A stretch of 64,000 nucleotides of DNA from Streptomyces xiamenensis (GTDB taxonomy: Bacteria > Actinomycetota > Actinomycetes > Streptomycetales > Streptomycetaceae), in assembly GCF_000993785.3 (NCBI RefSeq), contig NZ_CP009922.3, forward strand, positions 4,278,001-4,342,000. Reading direction: 5' to 3'. The notes below the pieces were generated by a model. It was not told the origin of the DNA. It saw nothing but the letters and a program-made list of their open reading frames with translations, and made no database searches. A program made the position numbers and the translations under genes. Positions 37,108 through 45,882 of this stretch are shown piece after piece. How positions within the stretch are numbered: the stretch's first letter is position 1; every line of letters begins with the position of its first letter.

Positions 37108-37821
37108 CTACGCGGATGGGCTGGCGTAATGATGGCTGGCGAGAAAGAGCACGTCGGGGACGCCTCGGGCAACCGCCACCTCTTCGGTCCTTACCGCCGT
37201 GAATCCGGCATCACGCAGGTGCCGCTCAAAAGCGGGCGAGGGCTGGGCGGACCAGATGACCAGCACGCCGCCGGGGGTGAGGGCGGCGCGGCAGGCGGCG
37301 AGCCCGGCGGCGGAATAGAGGCCCGCGTTGTCCTCGGTGACCGTCCAGTCCGGCCCGTTGTCGATGTCCAGGCACAGCGCGTCGTAGCGGCCGGGGGTCG
37401 CGCGCAGGTGGTCCAGCAGGTCGGTGTGGGCGAGTTCGGTACGGGGGTTGGCGAGCGCGGTCGCGGTGAGCGGGCGCAGCGGTCCCTCGCGGTGCCAGTC
37501 GATGACGGCGGCCTCGCGTTCGACGACGGTGATCGAGCCCCAGCGGGGTGAGCGGGCGGCCTCGTCGAGGGAGAAGCCGACGCCGAGTCCGCCGATCAGC
37601 AGGGCGGGCGCGGGGGTGCGGGTGGTGTCCAGGGCGGCGAGCGCGGCGCGGATCAGCAGGCGTTCGGAGCGGCCGTCCGAGGTGTCCATCAAGAAGGTGC
37701 CGTTGGCGATGATCTGGAGCAGCTCGCCGTGCCGCCGCAGCACCACCTCGCCGTACGGGCCCACCCGGCGGTCCAGTACCCGGGGCCGGTCGTCGTGGCT
37801 GTCGTGGCGGTGATCAGTCAT
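37108..37821 (-). CDS. Spermidine-synthase-like (class I methyltransferase fold) protein
   Basis: A 237-residue protein from the ATG at 37821, preceded by AAGGA with 8-nt spacing. The fold is Rossmann-like, with 'ALLIGGLGVGFSLDEAARSP' (glycine-rich loop), 'SITVVEREAAVIDWHR' (acidic end of strand 2) and 'RYDALCLDIDNGPDWTV' (the spermidine-synthase-like DxDNGP motif). The N-terminal beta part is short, and no membrane region is present. Whether it makes polyamines or only shares the fold cannot be decided from the sequence. Confidence 0.78.
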   Translation of the reverse strand: MTDHRHDSHDDRPRVLDRRVGPYGEVVLRRHGELLQIIANGTFLMDTSDGRSERLLIRAALAALDTTRTPAPALLIGGLGVGFSLDEAARSPRWGSITVVEREAAVIDWHREGPLRPLTATALANPRTELAHTDLLDHLRATPGRYDALCLDIDNGPDWTVTEDNAGLYSAAGLAACRAALTPGGVLVIWSAQPSPAFERHLRDAGFTAVRTEEVAVARGVPDVLFLASHHYASPSA

Positions 37822-37960
37822 GAGCCCCATCCTTGCGCAGCGGTCCGCGCGGCGGGGTGGCCCGTTGGAGGGGCGGGGCCGTCCTCGGGTGCGGACGGTG
37901 CGGGCCGTGCGGGGAGGAAGGGGCGTGGCCAAGGGAGATGCCGGGGGAGAGGCCGGATCC

Positions 37961-38758
37961 TCAGGGCAGGGCGAGAATCGCCGAGGCGTCGTCGTGGGCC
38001 TTGCCCCGCGGGTGGGCGGTTCCGGCGGGATCGGCCCGCTCGGCCGCCCGCACCTGACCGATCAGTGCCCGTGGTCCGTACCTTTCCAGTGTGTCGAACA
38101 GGGCGGTCCAGTCGCCCAGTCCGAAGATCTCCGTCCACCGGCTCGCGCCGTCGGTGAGCGCCGCCAGCGCGCGCACCTCCGAGCGGGGCAGCTCCCCGGT
38201 CACCGCCAGAGGTGCCACCTGCGGATCGGCCGCGGCCGTGAAGAAACCGCCCGGCGCGTTGCGCAGCCCCTCGATCCGGGCCGCCCGCCGTCCGGCGGGC
38301 GCCTCGCGCGCGGCGCGCAGCACCTGGTCGAGCCGGTCGTCCAGCACCGGTCGCACCACGCCGTCCTGACCCCTGATCAGCAGCGGGGAGTCGCACAGCA
38401 CCAGGTATTCCACGGTGCGCGCCGACCAGCGCGCGCAGGCCACCGTGGCCTGCGGGGTGCGTGGGTGAGATAGTTCACACGTGCGGTGGTGAAGGGCGGC
38501 GGTACGGGTGATGGCCCGGGCCAGACACTCGGAAAGCGGGACATCCGCCAGCGAACCGGACAGCTCGACCAATGCCCCGCCGAGCCGCGAGACAAACCAC
38601 GGCACCCCGTGCGCGCAGCCGTCGTCACCCGGGGGAGGGGTCACCCCGTCCAGCAGTACCAGCGTTCCCCCGTGCCCGGAGGCGGGCTGGGCCGTTCCGC
38701 AGAAGTCCTCATTGGGGCGGCCGGAATCACCCGGTTCGGATGCTGACTGAATGTACAT
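37961..38758 (-). CDS. PP2C-like phosphatase-related protein
   Basis: A 265-residue protein with the start and end of a PP2C fold: 'DSGRPNEDFCG' (metal Asp/Glu region), 'LVLLDGVTPPPGDDGCAHG', and near the end 'LAALTDGASRWTEIF' and 'GKAHDDASAILAL' (final metal Asp). The motifs are looser than in canonical PP2C, so it may be a diverged phosphatase or a sensor relative. No membrane segment is present. It is divergent from the NIT-domain kinase at 39065 and upstream of the spermidine-synthase-like gene. Confidence 0.7.
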   Translation of the reverse strand: MYIQSASEPGDSGRPNEDFCGTAQPASGHGGTLVLLDGVTPPPGDDGCAHGVPWFVSRLGGALVELSGSLADVPLSECLARAITRTAALHHRTCELSHPRTPQATVACARWSARTVEYLVLCDSPLLIRGQDGVVRPVLDDRLDQVLRAAREAPAGRRAARIEGLRNAPGGFFTAAADPQVAPLAVTGELPRSEVRALAALTDGASRWTEIFGLGDWTALFDTLERYGPRALIGQVRAAERADPAGTAHPRGKAHDDASAILALP

Positions 38759-39064
38759 GGCAATAGCCGTCCGTGGTCCGGGATTTGTCGGCCCATCTGG
38801 TGCAATGAACCATTAAGTACCCTGGCTCCAGCAGATCTTGTCAGGACCCCCGGCGGAATTCCAGTCGAATCGTGCGTTGCCCTGATGGGGCCTTATCCTC
38901 AGCTTGTCCACCAACCCCGGGTGTTGTTCACTCCTTCGGGTGGCCGGTTCAGGGACGCCGCCTTACCGCCCCGTCAGCGCTGGCAAGGTCGTGCTGACCC
39001 CACGCGGGCCGGCGTACCCCCCGACACGCTGGACCACCCAGCCGGCCGCTCGCCGGACGCCAGG
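38759..39064. other. Divergent promoter region between PP2C-like and kinase genes
   Basis: This 306-bp gap must contain promoters in both directions. The 70 bases next to the PP2C-like gene are less G/C-rich, with ATTAAGTACC at about 38812-38821. No confident -10/-35 pair, repeat or extra gene was recognised. The open frame on the plus strand across it is an upstream extension of the kinase frame without coding character. Confidence 0.4.
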
Positions 39065-41500
39065 ATGAGAATGCGAGCACAGGTGCGGAACACGACACTG
39101 CGCGATCCCGCCGATCCGGCATCCCCCCGCGGCAATCGCCGACGGCGCGGCAGCCGTGTCCGCAGCAGGCTGCTCATAGGGGTCTTCCTCAGCGGAATCG
39201 CCGTGCTCGGAGCCGGTGCCCCCACCGTCATCTCGGCCGGCACCGACTACAAGGACGCCCAGCGGCTGGCCGAGGAGACCGACGTCGCCGAACGCGCCCT
39301 CGCCCTCGCCCACACCCTGGCCGACGAGCGCGACACCCTCACCGCGGCGGTGGCCGCCGCCGCCGTCAGCGGCAGCCGGCAGCCCCTGGACGCGGCCCTC
39401 ACCCCGGAGAACCGGGCCCGCGCCGACCGCAAGATCACCGAGCTGCGCGCCGCACTCCCCACCGGCGCCCGCGACGCGCTCACCGACCTCACCGTGCTGC
39501 GCGAGGCGGCGGAGGCCGGTGACGCCACCCCGCTGGACATCAACGCCGGCTACACCGTGATGATCGCCGCCCTGGAGGACCTCACCCGGGACACGGCCCG
39601 CGCCACCCCGCCCGACGCCGCCGACCCCACCGCCGACGCGCTCTCCGACCTGATCCGGGCCGTCGACTCCTCCGCCGCCACCCGCGGTCTGCTGCTCGCC
39701 GCTCTGGTCGAGGAGGGCGAACAGGCCGAACTGGCCCGCCTCATCCACACCGCCCGGGCCCGCGAGGAGGCCGCCCTCGCCGACTTCACCGCGCTGGCCG
39801 GGCCCAGCGCCCGTGACGCCTACGCCGAGACCGTCGCCGGCGACGAGATCGCCGCCGCCGAGGAGTACCTCGCCGTCCTGGCGGCCGGCAGCGGCTTCAC
39901 CGCCACCGACCGCGCCCTGGACCGCGTCGAGATCCACGACACCCTCGCCGCCCGCACCGACGCCCAGCGCACCGTGCTCGCCGACCTCAGCGCCGAACAC
40001 ACCGCCCGGCTCGCCAAAGCCCGCGACAGCGAGCTGATGGCACTGCAGATCAAGTCCGGTGTGGTGCTGGTCGCCTTCACCCTGGTCCTGGCCGTCTCCG
40101 TGCAGACCGCGCGCTCGCTCACCCGCCCGCTGGCCGCCGTACGCCTGGGCAGCAGCCGGGTCGCCGCCGACCCCACCACCCAGGAACCGGTCAAGTACAC
40201 CGGGCGCAACGACGAGTTCGCCGAGGTCGTCGCCGCCGTCAACGCGCTGCACTCCCGCGCCCTGGACCTGCACCAGCGCGCCCTGGAGGCGTCCCGCGAC
40301 AGCGGCGGACTGCGCGCCGAACGCGACCGGCTCCTCGCCGAACAGCAGGAGCTCGGCGCCCAGCTGCACCAGCTGCACGGCGCCGTGCACGGCATGTTCG
40401 CCGACCACGCCGAACGCATCCTCATCCTCGTCAGCGAACAGCTCTCGGTCCTGGAGGGCCTGGAGGAGCACGAGACGGACCCCGACCAGCTGGCCGTCCT
40501 GTTCTCCCTGGACCACCTGGCCGCCCGGGTCAGGCGGCACGGCGAGAACCTGCTGCTGCTGGCCGGCGCCGAGCCCGCCGTCATGCCGACCGAGCCGATG
40601 CCGCTGATCGACGTCCTGCGGGCGGCGGTCAGCGAGATAGAGCGGTACGAGGTGGTCGAGACCACCCCGCCCCCGGCCGTCCGCATCCTGGGCGTCGCCG
40701 CCCGCGACCTCAGCCACCTGCTGGCCGAACTGCTCGACAACGCCACCGCCTTCTCACCCTCCGGGGCCCGGGTCCGGCTCACCGGCTGGTGCCCCGGCGC
40801 CGGCCAGGTGCTCACCCTGCACGTCGAGGACGAGGGCCCCGGCCTGTCCGAGCAGCGCATCGCCGAACTCAACGCCCGCCTCGGTGACTCCACCACCCCG
40901 CCGGCCGGCGCCGACCTCGGCCCCGGCATCGGCATGGGCCTGTACACGGTCGCGCGGCTCGCCGCCCGGCACGGGCTCGGCTGCTGGCTGCACGCCCGCC
41001 CCGGCGGCGGCACGGTCGCCGAGGTCATCGTCCCGGCCGCGCTGGTGGAGTCCACCCCCACCGGCTACGCGCCGGTCGACGGCACCGGCGCCACCCCCGC
41101 GGTGGCCGGCACCCAGGCGATCCCCACGGTCGCCCCCGCCGATCCGTCGACGGCCCCGGCCGCGCCGGCCGACCCCGTCGCCCCGGTTCCCGCCCAGCGC
41201 GACGCCTCGGCGGTCGCGCCCGCTCCCCCCACTCACCCCAGCCACCAGGAGCACACCAGGGCGCCGGACTCGGCCGCCCCGGGAGCTGCTTCCTGGACCC
41301 CGGAGAAGACAGAGAACGGCCTGCCGGTGCGCACCCGAGGTGTCACCCCCGTAGGCTCCTTGCCGGCGTCCGAAACGCCGGATCTCACGCCCAGCCGGGG
41401 CACGGACGCCGAGGAACTACGGCGGCGGCTCGGCGGCTTCCAGCGCGGCGCCCGCGCCGGGCACCGGGATGCCGCCGCGGAGGAGGACGGTCCCGCATGA
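39065..41500 (+). CDS. Nitrate/nitrite-sensing-domain histidine kinase, CvnA-like
   Basis: About 811 residues from the ATG at 39065 (an ATG at 39071 is also possible). A membrane helix ('LLIGVFLSGIAVLGAGAPTV') is followed by a large helical outside domain of the NIT type (about 60-320), a second helix ('VVLVAFTLVLAVSVQTARSL'), HAMP, a dimerisation region without a normal HisKA His box, and an ATPase domain ('HLLAELLDNATAFSPSGARV', 'GIGMGLYTVARLAARHGLG'). A long Pro/Ala-rich disordered tail ends the protein. The layout matches the CvnA kinases of Streptomyces conservons. It overlaps the roadblock gene by 4 bp. Confidence 0.88.
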   Translation: MRMRAQVRNTTLRDPADPASPRGNRRRRGSRVRSRLLIGVFLSGIAVLGAGAPTVISAGTDYKDAQRLAEETDVAERALALAHTLADERDTLTAAVAAAAVSGSRQPLDAALTPENRARADRKITELRAALPTGARDALTDLTVLREAAEAGDATPLDINAGYTVMIAALEDLTRDTARATPPDAADPTADALSDLIRAVDSSAATRGLLLAALVEEGEQAELARLIHTARAREEAALADFTALAGPSARDAYAETVAGDEIAAAEEYLAVLAAGSGFTATDRALDRVEIHDTLAARTDAQRTVLADLSAEHTARLAKARDSELMALQIKSGVVLVAFTLVLAVSVQTARSLTRPLAAVRLGSSRVAADPTTQEPVKYTGRNDEFAEVVAAVNALHSRALDLHQRALEASRDSGGLRAERDRLLAEQQELGAQLHQLHGAVHGMFADHAERILILVSEQLSVLEGLEEHETDPDQLAVLFSLDHLAARVRRHGENLLLLAGAEPAVMPTEPMPLIDVLRAAVSEIERYEVVETTPPPAVRILGVAARDLSHLLAELLDNATAFSPSGARVRLTGWCPGAGQVLTLHVEDEGPGLSEQRIAELNARLGDSTTPPAGADLGPGIGMGLYTVARLAARHGLGCWLHARPGGGTVAEVIVPAALVESTPTGYAPVDGTGATPAVAGTQAIPTVAPADPSTAPAAPADPVAPVPAQRDASAVAPAPPTHPSHQEHTRAPDSAAPGAASWTPEKTENGLPVRTRGVTPVGSLPASETPDLTPSRGTDAEELRRRLGGFQRGARAGHRDAAAEEDGPA

Positions 41501-41961
41501 CAACCCCGACAACCCCGATGAGCGATCTGCGCTGGCTGCTGACGCGGCTGGTCGAAGAGGTGCCGGGCATGCGCTCGGTGGCCGTGGTCTCGGCCGACGG
41601 CCTGCCGCTGCTGTCCAGCCAGCCCGACGCGGCGGCACGCAGCGGCTACGCCGGCCCGTACGGCGCCACCGCCGATCTCGCCACCGTGGTCTCCGGACTC
41701 GGCAGCCTCACCCGTGGCGCCGCCTCCCTCATGGAGGGTGGTGAGGTACGGCAGACCCTGGTCGCGATGGCGGGCGGCAGCCTGGTGGTGATGTCCATCA
41801 GCGACGGCTCGCTGCTCGGCGTCTACGCGGCACCGGACGCCGACATCAGCATGGTGACCTACCACATGGCCCGTTTCGTGGGCCGCGCCGGCCACCTGCT
41901 CACCCCCCAGTTGCGCGCCGAACTCCGCGCGGGCACGGCCCCGGGCACCACGGCCAGGTAA
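41497..41961 (+). CDS. Roadblock/LC7 domain protein, CvnB-like
   Basis: A 154-residue protein with the roadblock fold: 'LRWLLTRLVEEVPGMRSVAVVSADGLPLL' in parts, 'GGEVRQTLVAMAGGSLVVMSIS' in parts, and 'LGVYAAPDADISMVTYHMAR'. It corresponds to CvnB, which regulates a small GTPase in conservons. The usual CvnC (DUF742) and CvnD (GTPase) genes do not follow; a terminator-like hairpin does. This pair must therefore work with partners elsewhere or be a reduced unit. Confidence 0.88.
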   Translation: MTTPTTPMSDLRWLLTRLVEEVPGMRSVAVVSADGLPLLSSQPDAAARSGYAGPYGATADLATVVSGLGSLTRGAASLMEGGEVRQTLVAMAGGSLVVMSISDGSLLGVYAAPDADISMVTYHMARFVGRAGHLLTPQLRAELRAGTAPGTTAR

Positions 41962-41981
41962 ACCGGCGAAGGGCCCCGGCA

Positions 41982-42003
41982 GGGCCGCCCGCACGGGCGG
42001 CCC
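41982..42003. terminator. Terminator-like hairpin between convergent genes
   Basis: A perfect 10-bp inverted repeat (41982-41991 with 41994-42003) forms a tight hairpin between the CvnB-like gene and the convergent NlpC/P60 gene. It probably serves both directions. No U-tract is present. Confidence 0.6.
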
Positions 42004-42154
42004 GCGCCCCACGAGGGGCGGGGCCGTACCCGGCTCCGGGCCCGTGCGGCCCGGTGGACCGCCATCACCCCGGGCCCCGGCGGGCCCGGGGCGGGCGGCA
42101 ACCCGGCCGGTCTCCCCGCCCGGTCGGGCCGGAGCAACGGTCAGCAGAAGCGCC

Positions 42155-43279
42155 TCACGCGTGGTCGTAGCCGCTGTCCGCACCCTCGCTCGCCCACGCG
42201 GGCAGGTCTGGCGGCGTCCACGACGACAACGGCTCCGCCCCCGGATCCGGACGCACCGCGCCCAGCGGCGGATTGGCCGCCAGCGGCGACACCTTCACCT
42301 CGGCCCCCGGCCGCGGCGCGTGGATCACCATGCCGTCCCCCGCGTACAGCCCCACATGGGTGGCGTCCTCGAAGTACACCACCAGATCACCGGGCCGCAG
42401 CGCGTCCAGCTCCACCCGCTCCAGCTCCCCCCACTGCTGCTGCGAGGTGCGCGGAACGGCCAACCCCGCCCCCAGCGTCCACGCCTGCATGGTCAGCCCC
42501 GAGCAGTCGAAGGAGTCCGGGCCCTCCGCGCCCCACTCGTACGGCTTGCCGAGCTGCTCGATCGCGTACTCCAGCGCCTTCGCACCCTGGGCGGACGGCG
42601 CCCGCCCCAGATCCTCACCCAGCGTGCCACCGGCCAGCAGCCGCTCCTGGGCGCGCTGCGTCTCGGAGCGCTCCAGCGCCGCCAGTTCGGACAGCTCGTC
42701 ACCCGAGAGCCCCACCAGCAGCGCCTCGACCTCGTCGAGACGCTCCGTCACCTCGTCCCGCTGCCGCTCCCGCTCCTGGGCGAGCGCCTGCTGGGCGTCC
42801 AGCGCCGCCCGCGCCTCGCCGGCCAGCTCGCCCTCGTGCCGCTCGCCGTTCTCCAGCCGCTCCAGCGTCGCCGCCGCCTGATCCGCCGCCCGGGCCACGG
42901 TGGCCGCGCCCGCCAGCTCACGCTCCGGGTCGGCGCCCAGCAGCAGCCGCAGGTGGGCGGGGAGCACCAGGCCACCGCCCCGGTACTGCTCGCGGGCGAG
43001 CGCTCCGATCGCCTCATGCGTGGCGGCCAGCTCCGTACGAGTGTCCGCCAGTTCGTGGGACAGCTCCGCGACCCGTTCGCTCTGGTCGCGCAGCCGCTCC
43101 TCCGTCGCGTTGTACGCCTCGGTGGCCGCGCCGGCCCGCTCGTACAGCGTGCGCAGCTCCGCCAGCAGCGCGCTCACACTCGGCGGACCGGCGTCCACCG
43201 GTTCGGCGCGGGCGACCGGGGCGGCCAGGGTGAGGACGGCGAGCACCAGGGAGAACAGCGGCCGGGACCTGAGCGTCAT
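42155..43279 (-). CDS. Secreted NlpC/P60 (C40) peptidoglycan hydrolase with coiled coil
   Basis: A 374-residue protein with a signal peptide (charged start, 'PLFSLVLAVLTLAAPVARA', cleavage after AxA). A long coiled coil (about 35-220) resembles RipA-type regulatory helices. The C-terminal NlpC/P60 domain has the catalytic Cys in 'SFDCSGLTMQAWTLG', 'RPGDLVVYF' and the catalytic His in 'HVGLYAGDGMVIHAP'. It should cleave stem-peptide bonds in the cell wall. Another secreted CHAP hydrolase-like protein is encoded two genes upstream on the same strand. Confidence 0.92.
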   Translation of the reverse strand: MTLRSRPLFSLVLAVLTLAAPVARAEPVDAGPPSVSALLAELRTLYERAGAATEAYNATEERLRDQSERVAELSHELADTRTELAATHEAIGALAREQYRGGGLVLPAHLRLLLGADPERELAGAATVARAADQAAATLERLENGERHEGELAGEARAALDAQQALAQERERQRDEVTERLDEVEALLVGLSGDELSELAALERSETQRAQERLLAGGTLGEDLGRAPSAQGAKALEYAIEQLGKPYEWGAEGPDSFDCSGLTMQAWTLGAGLAVPRTSQQQWGELERVELDALRPGDLVVYFEDATHVGLYAGDGMVIHAPRPGAEVKVSPLAANPPLGAVRPDPGAEPLSSWTPPDLPAWASEGADSGYDHA

Positions 43280-43355
43280 GGCCCGATCATCGGCCGCCGA
43301 CGCGGGCGCGGCCCGCCGGACAGGTCCGGATGAGTGAGCGGGCGGCTACGGTGCG

Positions 43356-43628
43356 TCAGGGGGCAGAGCGGCGCCGCCACGGCCAGCGCGGGCCGCCGGA
43401 CGGACGGCCCTCGGGGTCGTACACGTACATCCAGCCGCGCGGCACCCGCAGCCGCTTGGTGTACCCGGCGGCCTCCAGCCGGTAGACGTGCACCACGGTC
43501 GGCCCGCCGTCCGCGTCCGGCACCGGCACCTCGTACGTCTTCGGCGGTTTGCCGGTGGGCCCCAGCAGCACGGGCAGCGTACGGCCGTCCAGGGGCCCAC
43601 CGACGAACGCGGTCTCCTCGCTCTTCAC
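43356..43628 (-). CDS. Small conserved-looking hypothetical protein
   Basis: A 90-residue protein starting 'MKSEETAFVGGPLDGRTLPV' with 'VVHVYRLEAAGYTKRLRVPR' and 'GWMYVYDPEGRP' further on. The opening 'GGPLDGRTLPV' and the Y-rich middle resemble small uncharacterised actinobacterial and phage-associated proteins. No membrane or secretion signal is present. Third-position G/C bias supports coding. The function is unknown. Confidence 0.6.
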   Translation of the reverse strand: MKSEETAFVGGPLDGRTLPVLLGPTGKPPKTYEVPVPDADGGPTVVHVYRLEAAGYTKRLRVPRGWMYVYDPEGRPSGGPRWPWRRRSAP

Positions 43629-43659
43629 ACCGGCCAGTCTCCCAGCCGGCCGTCCCGGC

Positions 43660-44193
43660 TCAGAACCGCAGATAGCGGGTGGGCTCGGAGGCCGGGATGG
43701 TGCGGATGTTCAGCCGGTTCGGCTGCTGGTTGTTGAACGAACTGCGCCAGTTGTACTCGTGCACCTCGACCGTGCCATTACCGTGCACCGCCGTCACATA
43801 GGCGACATGCCCCGCCGAGCCGGCCCCGGCGTGGTGGGCCGCCCACTGCGCGACATCCCCCACCCGGGGCGTGGCCGTGGTGCGCGGCGCCGTCCACTCG
43901 CCGGCGTCGCCCAGGAAGTCGGGCGAGGCCCGGCGCGCCAGGCCGTCCGACCGTATCGCCCAGGCCGTGAACGAGACGCAGGACGCCCGGTAGTAGCCGT
44001 GCCCGTCCGTGCTGCGGGGGTTGTCGCCCCGCCACGGATAGTGGAAGGAATCCGCGAGGGTGGCGGCCGACGCGGTGGCGGATGCCGCCATCGCGGTGGT
44101 GGCGGGGAGTGTGGTGACGCCGGCGGAGGTGAACGCCGTGACCGCGAGGAGGGTCGCCACCATCCGGCGGCGGACCGTACGGGGCTTGCGCAT
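43660..44193 (-). CDS. Secreted CHAP domain protein
   Basis: A 177-residue protein with a signal peptide ('MVATLLAVTAFTSAGVTTLP', AMA-A cleavage). The CHAP domain has the catalytic Cys in 'YRASCVSFTAWAIR' and His in 'AGHVAYVTAVHGNGTVEVHE', followed by 'YNWRS'. CHAP enzymes are amidases or endopeptidases acting on peptidoglycan. The protein is little more than one domain, so it probably acts alone outside the cell. Confidence 0.88.
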   Translation of the reverse strand: MRKPRTVRRRMVATLLAVTAFTSAGVTTLPATTAMAASATASAATLADSFHYPWRGDNPRSTDGHGYYRASCVSFTAWAIRSDGLARRASPDFLGDAGEWTAPRTTATPRVGDVAQWAAHHAGAGSAGHVAYVTAVHGNGTVEVHEYNWRSSFNNQQPNRLNIRTIPASEPTRYLRF

Positions 44194-44279
44194 AGAGGGT
44201 GACCAGCTCCTTCCCGTGCGGGGTGATGACCGTCACCACCCCTTCCCCTGAGCGGGCGCCGAAGCCTACCCTCGTCCGT

Positions 44280-44363
44280 ATGTCCGCACCCGCCCGCAAA
44301 CTGCGCCTCGCGCTGTTCGCGAACTCGGCCTGGTGCGTTGACGACGGTCTGTGTAGCCGCTGA
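44280..44363 (+). CDS. Short Cys-containing ORF, candidate leader peptide of the sulfur transporter gene
   Basis: A 27-codon ORF (ATG at 44280, TGA ending at 44363) lies 113 bp upstream of the YeeE-type gene in the same direction. The end reads 'SAWCVDDGLCSR', with two Cys codons near the stop. Cys-rich upstream peptides that sense cysteine supply precede sulfur genes in several actinobacteria, so an attenuation role is possible. There is no Shine-Dalgarno; a TACCCT shortly upstream could make it leaderless. This could also be a chance ORF. Confidence 0.35.
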   Translation: MSAPARKLRLALFANSAWCVDDGLCSR

Positions 44364-44476
44364 CGCCTTTCCCGGCCCCCGCGCACCCCCCCCGCCGCTC
44401 CTTTCGCGCCCCGCTCCCCCTCGCACCGCCGCCGTCGCCCGGCGGCGCGGGCGCCCCGTACGACCCGGAGACCACT

Positions 44477-45760
44477 GTGACCACCGCCCCGCCCGAGGCC
44501 GAACCCGGACCGCGGACCCTCCCCGCCACCACCTGGCTCACCCCCGCTCCCACCTCCCTCCCCACGCCGCCCGCCCCCGAGGCCCCGTCGGTGCGCCGCG
44601 GCCCGCTGGCCGCCTTCGGCGTCATCGGCGCCGCCCTCACCGCTTACGTGTGGTCCGAGCACGGCGCCCAGCAGGGCGTCCTGCTGCTGCTCGGTCTGGG
44701 TCTGGGCTTCGCCCTCTTCCACTCGCGGTTCGGCTTCACCTCCGCCTGGCGCCAGCTGGTGGCGGTCGGCAACGGCGCGGGGCTGCGGGCCCACGCGCTG
44801 CTGCTGGGCACCACCGCCACCCTGTTCGCGGTCATCATCGGCACCGGCACCGGGCTGTTCGGCTCGGTGCCCGCGCCGTCCGCCGGGAAGATCGGGCTCG
44901 GGCTGCTGATCGGCTCGTTCGTCTTCGCCATCGGCATGCAACTGGGCGGCGCCTGCGCCTCCGGCACGCTGTTCGCGGTCGGCTCGGGACAGTCCTCCAT
45001 CGTGCTCACCCTGGGCGGCTTCATCGTCGGCTCCACCCTCGCCGCCTGGCAGTTCGACCTGTGGCGCGACCTGCCCGCCTACGACGCGGTGCTGCTCTCC
45101 GACCACGTCGGCTGGCTCGGATCGTGGGCCATCACGCTCGCCGCGCTCGGCGCGATCGTGGCCCTCACCCGGTTCGTCCAGGCCCGCCGCAACCCGCCGC
45201 CGGTGGGCGTGGTGCCCACCTCCAGGGGCCTGGCCCGTACGGTGCGCGGTTCGTGGCCGCTGGCGGCCGGCGCCCTGGTGCTGGCGGTGCTGGGCGCCGG
45301 AGTGCTGCTGGTCTCGGGCGGCGCCTGGGGCATCACCAGCGCCTTCGCGCTGTGGGGCTCCAAGATCGTCGGTGCGCTCGGCGGGAGCCCGGAGAACTGG
45401 AGCTTCTGGCAGCAGCAGGGCACGTACGGCAATCCGGTGCTCGCCGACAAGAACAGCCTCACCGACATCGGCATCATGCTCGGCGCCGGTGTGGCGGCGG
45501 CGCTCGGCGGCACCTGGGCCCTGCACCGGGGCATACCCGCCCGGACGGCGCTGGCGGCGGTACTCGGCGGCATCCTGATGGGCATCGGCGCCCGGCTGGC
45601 CGGCGGCTGCAACATCGGCGCCTACCTGGCGGGCATCGCCTCCGGCAGTCTGCACGGCTGGATCTGGGGCGCGGTCGCCCTGCTGGGCACCTGGGCCGGG
45701 CTGAAGCTGCGGCCGGTGTTCGGTCTGGCCAACCCCCGGCCGAAGGACAGCGTCTGCTGA
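44477..45760 (+). CDS. YeeE/YedE (TsuA-like) family membrane transporter for thiosulfate or related sulfur compounds
   Basis: A 427-residue membrane protein from a GTG at 44477 with GGAG about 7 nt upstream. About ten helices form two repeats, each with the family's Cys-containing signature: 'MQLGGACASGTLFAVGSGQ' and 'ARLAGGCNIGAYLAGIASGS'. In studied TsuA proteins these cysteines relay thiosulfate. The N-terminal 55 residues are Pro-rich and cytoplasmic. No TusA-like partner is encoded next to it. Confidence 0.88.
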   Translation: MTTAPPEAEPGPRTLPATTWLTPAPTSLPTPPAPEAPSVRRGPLAAFGVIGAALTAYVWSEHGAQQGVLLLLGLGLGFALFHSRFGFTSAWRQLVAVGNGAGLRAHALLLGTTATLFAVIIGTGTGLFGSVPAPSAGKIGLGLLIGSFVFAIGMQLGGACASGTLFAVGSGQSSIVLTLGGFIVGSTLAAWQFDLWRDLPAYDAVLLSDHVGWLGSWAITLAALGAIVALTRFVQARRNPPPVGVVPTSRGLARTVRGSWPLAAGALVLAVLGAGVLLVSGGAWGITSAFALWGSKIVGALGGSPENWSFWQQQGTYGNPVLADKNSLTDIGIMLGAGVAAALGGTWALHRGIPARTALAAVLGGILMGIGARLAGGCNIGAYLAGIASGSLHGWIWGAVALLGTWAGLKLRPVFGLANPRPKDSVC

Positions 45761-45882
45761 ACCGGGGCCGCTCCCGGAGCTGTTCCGCATCCGCATCCGC
45801 TTCCCGTCCCGACCTCGAACCCGACCCGTGGGGGTGGCGTCCGGCCCCTCGCCGCGCCGCCCCCCCGACCGGTCTCCCGGTA

